From assembly GCA_934466455.1 (NCBI GenBank), contig CAKSLF010000010.1, forward strand, positions 1-64,000: a DNA stretch of 64,000 nucleotides, read 5' to 3'. A program made the position numbers and the translations under genes. Below the pieces are notes generated by a model. That model had not been told where the DNA came from, did no database searches, and saw only the letters and a list, made by a program, of their open reading frames with translations. Positions 33,123 to 40,458 of the stretch are shown in pieces. Every line of letters starts with the position of its first letter. Within the stretch, counting starts at the first letter, position 1. Source of the stretch: an uncultured Oscillospiraceae bacterium. GTDB lineage: Bacteria > Bacillota > Clostridia > Oscillospirales > Ruminococcaceae.

Positions 33123-33151
33123 TTGAAACAAGGCAAAAACCGCTGTATAAT
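33123..33151 (+). promoter_or_regulatory. SigA promoter of the CPBP-like gene
   Basis: TTGAAA (33123-33128), 17-bp spacer, TATAAT (33146-33151), 31 bases before the ATG at 33183. Confidence 0.8.
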
Positions 33152-33182
33152 AGCCTTATATCATATTTTTGGCGGTATACCT

Positions 33183-33815
33183 ATGACCTTTTTATATATT
33201 ATTTTATCCGTTATAATCGGTTTTTGCCTTTGCGGAGCATGGTTTGGGCTTTGTGCGCTTTTCTCTGCACTGCTTAGAAAAAGCGGAGCGGCGGCGCAGC
33301 TTTCGCCGCTTTTGGCTTCCGTTCCGTTTGTTGCGGCGTTAAAAATAACGGCGGGATTTATTCCGCAAAAATTCGAACATACTCAAACTTTGCCCTGCGC
33401 TGCGGCAGTGTTGGCTGCGGTCCTTTTATCTGCCGCAGCCGCAAATTTATTTACTCTGCGCCGCCGCCTTTTTGGATAGGAGCCGTTTTGGCTTATTGCC
33501 GGCAGTGCTTTTATGGAGGTTCCCCAGCGGCGGTTTATGCAGGGAGCACTTTTTGCGGTTCTTTCGCATTTTTCCGTTCCAAATGCCGCAGTGTGGGCGA
33601 TATTCTGCAATGCGGCGGTTTGGCGCCTTGGGATTTTTGCGCAGGCGATAATTGCACGGGAGCACATTTCAAAAGCACTTTTTGCGGAGCTTTGCGCTTC
33701 GTTTATATTCTCCGTCGGCGTTGGCTTTGCCTACCAACAGACGGGAGATTTTGTTATCTGCGCTTTGGCGCACGCCGCCGAGCGTGCAATAGGCAATATG
33801 CTTGCAAAAAAATAG
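33183..33815 (+). pseudogene. CPBP-family intramembrane protease-like gene interrupted by in-frame TAG
   Basis: Two open frames, 33183-33479 and 33480-33815, are in the same reading frame and separated only by a TAG at 33477-33479. Read through, they give a membrane protein of about 211 residues. The second half contains MEVPQRRFMQGAL, resembling the EExxxR motif of CPBP (Abi) proteases, and YQQTGDFVICALAHAAE, resembling their TG...H motif. A strong promoter and a terminator frame the whole unit. Likely a recent nonsense mutation; separate translation from ATG 33513 is possible. Confidence 0.6.
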
Positions 33816-33818
33816 CAT

Positions 33819-33852
33819 AAAAAAATTCCGTGCAAAAAGCACGGAATTTTTT
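33819..33852. terminator. Bidirectional terminator
   Basis: AAAAAATTCCGTGC and GCACGGAATTTTTT around five A; serves the CPBP-like gene and the convergent secreted-protein gene. Confidence 0.85.
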
Positions 33853-33868
33853 CTTCGTATTATAAAAT

Positions 33869-35353
33869 TCAGCCGATAACCTCTGCGCCGGTATTGGGGT
33901 TTTCTTCGCCTTTTTTGGCTGCTTCTGCGCCGATATGGATTTCGGTATATTCATTTACGATTGTTCCGATTATTCTGTCGGGGTTCTCCGGCTCCTGCTC
34001 TACGGAAACGGCACGAAGAGCCTCAACCTCGCCGACATAAATGCGTCTTCCGTTCAAAAGCTCGTCGGTCCATTCGCCCTCATAAATCTGGTTTCCGTCA
34101 AGGTCATAGAGGCGGAAGGTTCCCGGAAGAGAGAAACCATCGGTGGTGCTCATGCTTATAAGCTTATAATCCCTAAAGGTTCTGATATCAAAAACAACAT
34201 CGGTAAGGGCTACCTGTTTTCCTTCAATAGCGTCTTCATCGGAAACAATAACAAGTCTTCCACCGATAATTTCAATATTTCCGTTGGAGTCTATTCCCTC
34301 TTCTTCGGAGCTGTAAACATCCGTATTGCAGTTTTTGATAGTTATATTTCCTTCGACCTGCATGGATTCTTCATCGGAAACAAGCTTTACCGTACTGCTT
34401 TCTATGGTAAGATGGGAGCCTCTCTGATATTCGTCGGACCAGTTTACATCAATGCTCTCATCGCCGGTACTAAAGTCAAGCTTTGTATTTTTGATAAAAG
34501 CATCGCCGTAGCTTATAAATCCGTCGCTGCCGGATTCGATATTTACGGCAATATTTTCTACGGTCAGGTCGCCGTCCGCATATACACCGTCCATATTTGC
34601 CTGTATATTGAGGACGGATCTATTTGCTCCGTTGCCCTTTATTGTAAGTGCGCCCTCGCAGCTGATTCCGTTTCGACCTTCCTCATAAGTGCGTACATCG
34701 GCATTGCCTTCGACAATTATTGTGGAGCCGGCGGGCAAGGTTATGCTCGCTTTGTCTTCTTCAATGCTGTAATTGCTGAAGCCGTCTTTAAGTGTAAGAA
34801 CCTTTCCCGCTGCGTCCCAGTGCCAGAGGTCACCCTCGCCGGGGGTGGGAACGGTTTCTCCGGTAAAATCAAGAGGAGCATCGAGTTTTCCTTTAATGTA
34901 GTCGATTTCTGCGACGCATACACCTACATCAGCAGTATCAAGTCCTCTGAAAAGAATATAGTATTCGCCTGCGGTGTCCGTAAAGAATGTTTGTCTTTCG
35001 CCGTTGCCGCAATAGTTATCGAAATCTTTTGAAAATATGCCCTGATATGCTTCGCCGTCGCCCCTGTACATATCAATTTTGGTATCAACTTTTCTGCTTG
35101 CATCATAGAATTTTATTTCTATAAGGCTGTTTGCTTCAAGGTTTACCTTAACCGCAAAGCCGTATGTTTCACCGCCCGAAACGGAAATCGGTCCCTCCGA
35201 GCCAAGCTCATACTCCGTTTTCATCGGAAGCGTTACGGTCTGCGCTGCGCCGAGTACAGCATAGAGCGGTTTTGCTTCGCCCTCCGCAAATACGGAAACG
35301 CCGAGGGAAAGCACCATTGCAAGCGCAAGAATAAGGCTTATAATCTTTTTCAT
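33869..35353 (-). CDS. Secreted beta-helix repeat protein
   Basis: The 494-residue protein has a signal peptide (about residues 1-23, ending VFA), a beta-sandwich-like region (about 35-150), then a Gly/Asp-rich stretch (about 170-430) with parallel beta-helix repeats such as LTIKGNG, LTVENI, ITIKNC and IEIIGG. Such proteins often bind or process polysaccharides. It ends ENPNTGAEVIG: like the NPNTG-type tails of clostridial surface proteins, but without the membrane helix that usually follows. GGAGG precedes the ATG. Confidence 0.75.
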   Translation of the reverse strand: MKKIISLILALAMVLSLGVSVFAEGEAKPLYAVLGAAQTVTLPMKTEYELGSEGPISVSGGETYGFAVKVNLEANSLIEIKFYDASRKVDTKIDMYRGDGEAYQGIFSKDFDNYCGNGERQTFFTDTAGEYYILFRGLDTADVGVCVAEIDYIKGKLDAPLDFTGETVPTPGEGDLWHWDAAGKVLTLKDGFSNYSIEEDKASITLPAGSTIIVEGNADVRTYEEGRNGISCEGALTIKGNGANRSVLNIQANMDGVYADGDLTVENIAVNIESGSDGFISYGDAFIKNTKLDFSTGDESIDVNWSDEYQRGSHLTIESSTVKLVSDEESMQVEGNITIKNCNTDVYSSEEEGIDSNGNIEIIGGRLVIVSDEDAIEGKQVALTDVVFDIRTFRDYKLISMSTTDGFSLPGTFRLYDLDGNQIYEGEWTDELLNGRRIYVGEVEALRAVSVEQEPENPDRIIGTIVNEYTEIHIGAEAAKKGEENPNTGAEVIG

Positions 35354-35414
35354 TTCGTGGGTATCCTCCTTTTATAGGCTGCAGTCCTTTGTAAAAGATT
35401 TCTCTTTTGAATAT

Positions 35415-35443
35415 ATTAAATCATATTTTTTGAGCTTAATCAA
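35415..35443 (-). promoter_or_regulatory. SigA-like promoter of the secreted beta-helix protein gene
   Basis: On the minus strand: TTGATT (35438-35443), 17-bp spacer, TTTAAT (35415-35420). Confidence 0.5.
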
Positions 35444-35482
35444 TAGCTTAATCAAAAACTGTTTTTTTATTTTTTTCGGAAG

Positions 35483-35524
35483 AAAAAGCGGGCGGATTTT
35501 TTATCAAATCCGCCCGCTTTTTTT
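35483..35524. terminator. Terminator of the DUF2383-like gene
   Basis: AAAAAGCGGGCGGATTT and AAATCCGCCCGCTTTTT, flanked by A and T runs, directly after the stop of the minus-strand gene. Confidence 0.85.
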
Positions 35525-35527
35525 AAG

Positions 35528-35962
35528 TTAAAGATACTGCCGCAAATCGCTTCTCAAATCCTCTTCGATTTTAATGAGCCTTTTTGCAATGTCCTTTGAT
35601 TTTTCGTCCGCAGCCTTATATTGGTTGAGGTATTTTGAGAGAGATTTTGTTCCCATATCGCAGCCGTCCGTCAAAAGGTCGGCTGCGGTTGCGTCGGAAT
35701 CGTCCGCAGCCATTTTTACATTGGTTTTTATCCAAGACATACCCTTTGCTACCGGGCTTGGTTCCTTTCCCTCGTCATGATAGCTGTTCAAAAGCAGCTC
35801 GATTTTCGTTTTTAGCTTTTCATGCTCCGATTTGCAGCGGTTAAGAATCATTTTAAGATTTTGTGCGCCTACCTTATCCATAACATCGGCAATGGCGGAA
35901 ACGCCCATATCAACCCCTGCGTCACATTCCCGCAAAAGTCTTATCGTATCGTTTTCTATCAC
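35528..35962 (-). CDS. DUF2383-like four-helix-bundle protein
   Basis: The 144-residue, largely helical protein begins at GTG 35962 (VIENDTIRLLRECDAGVDMG), with GGGAGG nine bases upstream; the upstream ATG lies within the ribosome binding site region. The ferritin-like pattern, with a paired second half (TDGCDMGTKSLSKYLNQY) echoing the first, suggests a four-helix bundle of the DUF2383/PA2169 type. Function unknown, sometimes linked to stress. Single gene. Confidence 0.6.
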   Translation of the reverse strand: MIENDTIRLLRECDAGVDMGVSAIADVMDKVGAQNLKMILNRCKSEHEKLKTKIELLLNSYHDEGKEPSPVAKGMSWIKTNVKMAADDSDATAADLLTDGCDMGTKSLSKYLNQYKAADEKSKDIAKRLIKIEEDLRSDLRQYL

Positions 35963-36128
35963 GGTAAAAAGCCTCCCCAAAGATTTTTACTGTTATTTTT
36001 CCGCTTTATTCCGTTTTTATGCGCTTATTTTTTCTGATTTTTTGCAAAGATAACCGCACCCACGCCCTGCGCATAAAATTATATTGCGGAAAGCGTAAGC
36101 TTTCCCTCTTTTGAAAGGAGAAAATTCT

Positions 36129-36980
36129 ATGGCACAATTTACAAACCAGGCGACAATTTCCTATACCGGCGGTGAGGCTTCCTCCAACATCGTAACCGGC
36201 GAAATTACTCAGGCAATAGTTATGACAAAGGACTCCGCACAGGAGTGCTATCGCCAAGGCGACACACTCACCTATGTCATAAGCCTGCGCAACACCGGCG
36301 CAGCCGCCTTTACCGGGCTTACTCTTACCGATAACCTTGGGAGATACGCTTTTGGCGAGGGCGGGCTTGTTCCCCTTGAATACGCCGGGCTTGTTCTCTA
36401 TTATGTAAACGGCGTTCTTCAGCCCACTCCCACCGTTACACCCGGTCCGCCCCTTTCGATAAGCGGAATCAGCATACCTGCGGGCGGCAACGCCGCAATC
36501 GTTTACAGAGTCCGTGCGGGAGAAACCGCCCCTCTTGGCGAAGAGGCAACGATTACCAATACTGTGGCCCTTACCGGCGAAGGGCTTATCACTCCGGTTA
36601 CGGCAGAGGCTTCTGTCGATGCCTGCACCGGAGCCCGCCTTGCCATAACCAAGGCACTCAGCCCGACCTCCGTTACCGAAAACGGCACTCTGGCCTATAC
36701 CTTTACCATTACTAATACCGGCTCGACCCCTGCGGACGCCGCCGCAGGCATTGTTTTCAGCGATACCTTTGACCCTATTTTGAAAAACATCTCCGTAACC
36801 CTTAACGGAACTGTTCTTCCCGAGGCGGGCAACTACACCTATAACGCCGCCACCGGTTTGTTTACCACCACCGCAGGCGTTATTACCGTTCCGGCGGCAA
36901 CCTATGCTCAGAACCCGACCACGGGCGTTTGGAGCATAACCCCCGGCACAACGGTTTTGGAAATCAGCGGAACGGTTTAA
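36129..36980 (+). CDS. DUF11 repeat protein without signal peptide
   Basis: The 283-residue protein has two Ig-like DUF11 modules (about residues 35-130, containing YVISLRNTGAAAFTGLTLTD; and about 165-260, containing YTFTITNTGSTPADA). The ATG follows AAAGGAG with 9 bases of spacing. Most DUF11 proteins are on the cell or spore surface, but no signal peptide or anchor is visible. A spore-coat or exosporium protein made in the mother cell would explain that (inference). Confidence 0.75.
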   Translation: MAQFTNQATISYTGGEASSNIVTGEITQAIVMTKDSAQECYRQGDTLTYVISLRNTGAAAFTGLTLTDNLGRYAFGEGGLVPLEYAGLVLYYVNGVLQPTPTVTPGPPLSISGISIPAGGNAAIVYRVRAGETAPLGEEATITNTVALTGEGLITPVTAEASVDACTGARLAITKALSPTSVTENGTLAYTFTITNTGSTPADAAAGIVFSDTFDPILKNISVTLNGTVLPEAGNYTYNAATGLFTTTAGVITVPAATYAQNPTTGVWSITPGTTVLEISGTV

Positions 36981-36995
36981 GCTTTACACCGGACG

Positions 36996-37035
36996 AAAAA
37001 AACGAGCACCCACTAAAAGGGTGCTTGTTTTTTTT
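36996..37035 (+). terminator. Terminator of the DUF11 gene
   Basis: AAAAAACGAGCACCC and GGGTGCTTGTTTTTT with a 7-base loop. The acetolactate decarboxylase remnant begins immediately after it. Confidence 0.85.
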
Positions 37036-37037
37036 GC

Positions 37038-37370
37038 ATATTAAACTATCAACCTTATCCGACTCTCTCCGAGGTTGCAAAAAATCAGCGTGAATTCCAC
37101 CGCGAGAATACAAGCGGCGACATAATCGCCGTGTATTGTCCTAAATATGTAAACGGAATAAATCTTCCCGGTTGGCACTTTCACTACCTCAGCGGCGACA
37201 AATCCTTTGGCGGTCATGTTCTTGGGCTTTCCGCAGACAAAATCAGCGTTAAGATAAATAAAATCGAGCGTTTTGACCTTACTCTTCCGCAAAATTCCGA
37301 GTTTGCAAAACGCAACCTCTGCGAAGATCTTACCGCAAAAACCGCAGCCGTTGAAGGTGCTAAAAAATAA
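37038..37370 (+). pseudogene. alsD: 5'-truncated acetolactate decarboxylase remnant
   Basis: An open frame without a start runs about 110 codons from the DUF11 terminator: ..YPTLSEVAKNQREFHREN.., then YCPKYVNGINLPGWHFHYLS and FGGHVLGLSADKI. This is the C-terminal half of alpha-acetolactate decarboxylase (acetoin pathway), including the metal-binding WHFH and GGH histidines. The N-terminal half is absent and a terminator abuts the break, so the gene has been cut by a deletion or rearrangement. A GTG at 37131 has no ribosome binding site. Confidence 0.8.
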
Positions 37371-37430
37371 TCCCGCCGTTATTTCGGCGTTTATATAATT
37401 CAATTCCCCTTACACTCCTGCCTAAAAATC

Positions 37431-37466
37431 ACAAAAGCGGACGCTCTTATGTGCGTCCGCTTTTGT
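37431..37466. terminator. Terminator of the U32 peptidase gene
   Basis: A perfect 14-bp stem, ACAAAAGCGGACGC with GCGTCCGCTTTTGT, and 8-base loop, 38 bases beyond the minus-strand stop. Confidence 0.8.
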
Positions 37467-37503
37467 ATATTCGTTGTTTTTGCTATCAACTTTTCTGCAC
37501 TTT

Positions 37504-39537
37504 TTACAGCAGCTCTCTGAAATAAAGCCCGGCGGTACGGTCGGAATCGAAGGGTGCGCCCTCGGAAAAAAGGCGGAAAACCTCTTTGCAGCGGGAGGGC
37601 TCCTCCACAGTAAACCAAAGGGTTATAAAATCAACGCCCTGTATATCCCGGTCGGCTGTCCAAAGCGGAAGGCTGTTGAGCAGAGTTCCGAATTTTCGCT
37701 CGAAGCAGAGATAGGTAAACTCCTTGCCCATACGGTCGGTGAGCTTTCCCGCTCCGGGGCATTTTCCGCAGCCGCCCGCTTTTTTAAGCGGGCAAGCCCT
37801 TGTTCGCATAAGCGGAAGATAGCCGTAGCCGATAATGCCCCTTTGGATTTCTCCGCCAAGGCGGCGGATTTTTGCTGCGGAAAGCTCGAAGGAAACGGTT
37901 GCGTCCGAAAGCCCGAGCCGTTCGTATTCCGAAAGCGCAATGCTGTTTAGTATATTAAGCCCATGCCCGCCGTGAAGGGTCATTCCGGCTTCTTTTGCAA
38001 TGGCAAGGGTTCCGATATTGTCGCAGACAACATCGCTTATTCCGGCGGATTTAAGTGCGGCAAGGCGTTTTTTAAGTTTTTCCTCATCTCCGGGAAAAAC
38101 CAACGCAGGAAGCTCCGCAAAAAGCCGCCCGCCAAGGCGTTCCGCCGCCTCCGGGTGCTTTTCGATTTCCGCAATCGGTAAAATTATTGCTTCGGCAGAA
38201 TTTTCAAAGCAGACCTGACCGTATTTTTCCGCCCGTATACGCAGGGCGGCTTTTTCGCTAAAGTGTTTTTCGATTTTCGGCAAAGACGATTCGATAAATT
38301 TATGCGGCTCAACTTTGCTCCGCTGCTCCAAAAGGCTGCAAAGCACGCTGCGGCGCATTTCGTTAAGCTCCCCTGCGGGTATTATCGGCTCGCCCTCTGC
38401 GGAAAAATCAAGTTTTTCGAGATAAAAAGGCGTGCCGCCGGTTTTTGAAAGGTAACGCCGGGCAAGCTCGTAATCCGTCGGGGTTTTTTGCGCCCTTTGG
38501 CATACGGAACCGCTTATCCGGGCTTTGTTTTTGCCGTCGGCGGCAAAAAGCTCCGAAGGAGCCTTCTCCGAAATAAAAAGGGACATATTTACCGGCACAC
38601 GCTGCGCCTCGTCCTTATAAAGTGCCGAGAGGGACTTAAAGACCCGTTCCCCCGCCGTTACATCGTCATGGGAACGAAAGCCGAACATATCCGCCGTTCT
38701 CTTTCCGGTAAAATAGCCGTCGGTAAAGCCTTGGCGGGAGAAAACCGCACGCAGAGCTTCCATATCCGGTTTTTCGCCGGAGAGGGCTGCCTTGCAGGCA
38801 GCAACGGCTGCGGCAACATACTCCGGGCGTTTCATTCTGCCCTCTATCTTAAAAGAGCAGACCCCGGCGGCGGAAAGCTCGTTTATATGCTCAACATAGG
38901 ACATATCCTTGAGCGAAAGAGCGTGGTCCTTTTCTCCAAAGCGAAAATCAAGGCGGCACGGCTGGGCGCAAAGCCCCCTGTTTCCGCTTCTTCCCCCAAG
39001 CACGGAGGAAAGATAGCATGCGCCGGACATACACATACAAAGCGCACCATGGACGAACACCTCAAGCTCCGCATCTGTTCCGGCTGCGATCGTTTTTATT
39101 TCCTCAAGGGAAAGCTCTCTTGACAAAACGACTCGGGAAAAGCCAAGGCTCTGCGCCGCTTTTACCCCGGCAAGGTCGTGGACGGTCATCTGGGTCGAGG
39201 CATGGAGAGCAATATCCGGACAATGCTCCCGAACAAGCCTTGCTACGGCAAGGTCCTGAACAATAACGGCGTCCGCTCCGCTTTCCGCAATATATTTTAT
39301 CTCGTCAACAAGCTGAGGAAGCTCGCTGTCCATAACAAGGGTATTAAGCGTTACATGAACCTTTACATTTCTTGCGTGGCAATACGCCACCGCTTCGGAA
39401 AGCTCCGTATCTCCGAAATTTGCCGCATTGCGCCGGGCGTTAAAATTCTTTGCGCCGAGGTAAACAGCGTTTGCCCCCGCACGAACCGCAGCAATAAGCT
39501 GCTCTTTTCCCCCAACCGGGGCAAGTATCTCGTGCAC
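37504..39537 (-). CDS. U32 family peptidase (RlhA/YhbU-like)
   Basis: The 677-residue protein has the U32 barrel at its N-terminus (APVGGKEQLIAAVRAGANAVYLG; QDLAVARLVREHCPDIALHASTQM), the family signature FVHGALCMCMSGACYLSS and cysteines CAQPC, and a long C-terminal collagenase-type extension. Relatives such as RlhA carry out tRNA or rRNA hydroxylation rather than proteolysis, using an Fe-S cluster. It starts at GTG 39537 with AAGGAGG upstream. Confidence 0.88.
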   Translation of the reverse strand: MHEILAPVGGKEQLIAAVRAGANAVYLGAKNFNARRNAANFGDTELSEAVAYCHARNVKVHVTLNTLVMDSELPQLVDEIKYIAESGADAVIVQDLAVARLVREHCPDIALHASTQMTVHDLAGVKAAQSLGFSRVVLSRELSLEEIKTIAAGTDAELEVFVHGALCMCMSGACYLSSVLGGRSGNRGLCAQPCRLDFRFGEKDHALSLKDMSYVEHINELSAAGVCSFKIEGRMKRPEYVAAAVAACKAALSGEKPDMEALRAVFSRQGFTDGYFTGKRTADMFGFRSHDDVTAGERVFKSLSALYKDEAQRVPVNMSLFISEKAPSELFAADGKNKARISGSVCQRAQKTPTDYELARRYLSKTGGTPFYLEKLDFSAEGEPIIPAGELNEMRRSVLCSLLEQRSKVEPHKFIESSLPKIEKHFSEKAALRIRAEKYGQVCFENSAEAIILPIAEIEKHPEAAERLGGRLFAELPALVFPGDEEKLKKRLAALKSAGISDVVCDNIGTLAIAKEAGMTLHGGHGLNILNSIALSEYERLGLSDATVSFELSAAKIRRLGGEIQRGIIGYGYLPLMRTRACPLKKAGGCGKCPGAGKLTDRMGKEFTYLCFERKFGTLLNSLPLWTADRDIQGVDFITLWFTVEEPSRCKEVFRLFSEGAPFDSDRTAGLYFRELL

Positions 39538-39641
39538 GAAAAGCTTTCCTCCTTTTTTTACGGGTCACTTAGTATATAATAACATAAATCAAGGCGCAGC
39601 GCAATTTTTTAAGAAAATTCCAAAAAAATTTGAAAAAATAC

Positions 39642-39670
39642 TTGATTTTTATCTTTGCATTTAGTATAAT
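39642..39670 (+). promoter_or_regulatory. SigA promoter of tRNA-Ser
   Basis: TTGATT (39642-39647), 17-bp spacer, perfect TATAAT (39665-39670), 43 bases before the tRNA. Confidence 0.75.
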
Positions 39671-39712
39671 AAACAAGCTGTGATAAACAGCGAGCTTACT
39701 TAAGCAATCTTT

Positions 39713-39805
39713 GGAGATGTCGCCTAGATTGGTCGAGGGCGCGCGACTGGAAATCGCGTAGGGGTCAAAAGCCTCTCAAGAGTTCGAATCTCTTCATCTC
39801 CGCCA
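39713..39805 (+). tRNA. tRNA-Ser (anticodon GGA), CCA encoded
   Basis: The acceptor stem GGAGATG pairs with CATCTCC, followed by discriminator G and an encoded CCA. The anticodon stem CGCGA/TCGCG encloses the loop CTGGAAA with anticodon GGA. The long variable arm (AGGGGTCAAAAGCCTCT) is typical of a class II serine tRNA, and the T-arm has GTTCGAATC. It reads UCC and UCU serine codons. Preceded by its own promoter and followed by a terminator. Confidence 0.95.
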
Positions 39806-39806
39806 T

Positions 39807-39846
39807 AAGTCCGCCGTAATTTTGATAGAATTACGGTGGACTTTTT
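39807..39846 (+). terminator. Terminator of tRNA-Ser
   Basis: AAGTCCgCCGTAATT and AATTACGGtGGACTT followed by T residues, immediately after the CCA end. Confidence 0.8.
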
Positions 39847-39867
39847 CTATGCCCGAAAACCGCTTGA

Positions 39868-39966
39868 GTGCGTGCTTTTGAAGCAAACAGCTGGAACGGC
39901 ACCGAACAGTTTGACTCTGCTCTTAAAATTATTAAAGCAAATTCCAGACTTTATCTCAGGGTATAA
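39868..39966 (+). pseudogene. Short coding-like remnant downstream of tRNA-Ser
   Basis: An open frame of 32 codons (VRAFEANSWNGTEQFDSALK.., ending LYLRV) with regular codon use but no ribosome binding site or start context. It may be the 3' end of a lost gene left behind by a past integration or deletion next to the tRNA. I do not recognise it. Apart from this remnant and the terminator at 39983-40022, the space between the tRNA and the GNAT gene is empty. Confidence 0.3.
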
Positions 39967-39982
39967 CCGTTAACATATAAAT

Positions 39983-40022
39983 AAAAAAGGGAGAAAGACC
40001 GCAACGGCTTTCTCCCTTTTTT
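39983..40022. terminator. Terminator of the GNAT-FAD oxidoreductase operon
   Basis: AAAAAAGGGAGAAAG and CTTTCTCCCTTTTTT with a 10-base loop, at the end of the minus-strand acetyltransferase gene. Confidence 0.85.
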
Positions 40023-40458
40023 ATTCTTCAATCCGGTAAATCATATTAACCTCGTGGCAGTCCGGCTCGTCCACAACATCGGTTTCGACAAAGCCGAAGC
40101 CCTCGTAAAGACCTTTTGCAACGGCGTTTCCCCAGATATAAGTCGTTGTGAAAACCCTTGCGCCGTATTCTCTTTGCATAAGCCCTAAAAGCTCGCCGAG
40201 GGCTTTTTTTCCGTAGCCCTTGCCCTGAAGCGAAGAATCTATTACATATTCCCAAAGAAACCAGCAGCTATCGCCGGTTTCCTCATCCTTATACTTGCGG
40301 AGCATTGCAAAGCCGACAAGAAGGTCGTCGTCAAAAATATCAAAGCCGATTACTTCCTCCCGTCCGAGCACCGTGCTTATCATATCCGGCGTTCCGACAA
40401 ATTCCGCCTGCTCCGGAAAAACGCCGACCTTTATCCCATCCGATTTTACAAATCTCAT
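40021..40458 (-). CDS. GNAT family N-acetyltransferase
   Basis: The 145-residue protein has the GNAT fold with the acetyl-CoA motif A region YVIDSSLQGKGYGKKALGEL (the QGKGYGK loop) and the C-terminal NAVAKGLYEGFGFVETD. The acceptor is unknown. It begins inside the last codons of the preceding FAD oxidoreductase (ATGA overlap of 4 bases), so the pair is translationally coupled. Confidence 0.85.
   Translation of the reverse strand: MRFVKSDGIKVGVFPEQAEFVGTPDMISTVLGREEVIGFDIFDDDLLVGFAMLRKYKDEETGDSCWFLWEYVIDSSLQGKGYGKKALGELLGLMQREYGARVFTTTYIWGNAVAKGLYEGFGFVETDVVDEPDCHEVNMIYRIEE

Noticed and set aside
33935..35032. A 365-codon antisense frame opposite the secreted protein
   Set aside because: The sense strand encodes a signal peptide and beta-helix repeats; the antisense frame has neither start context nor motif.
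37131..37370. GTG-initiated 79-aa protein considered as an intact small gene
   Set aside because: The homologous frame extends upstream past the GTG to the DUF11 terminator without a start or ribosome binding site, so it is the end of a truncated acetolactate decarboxylase.
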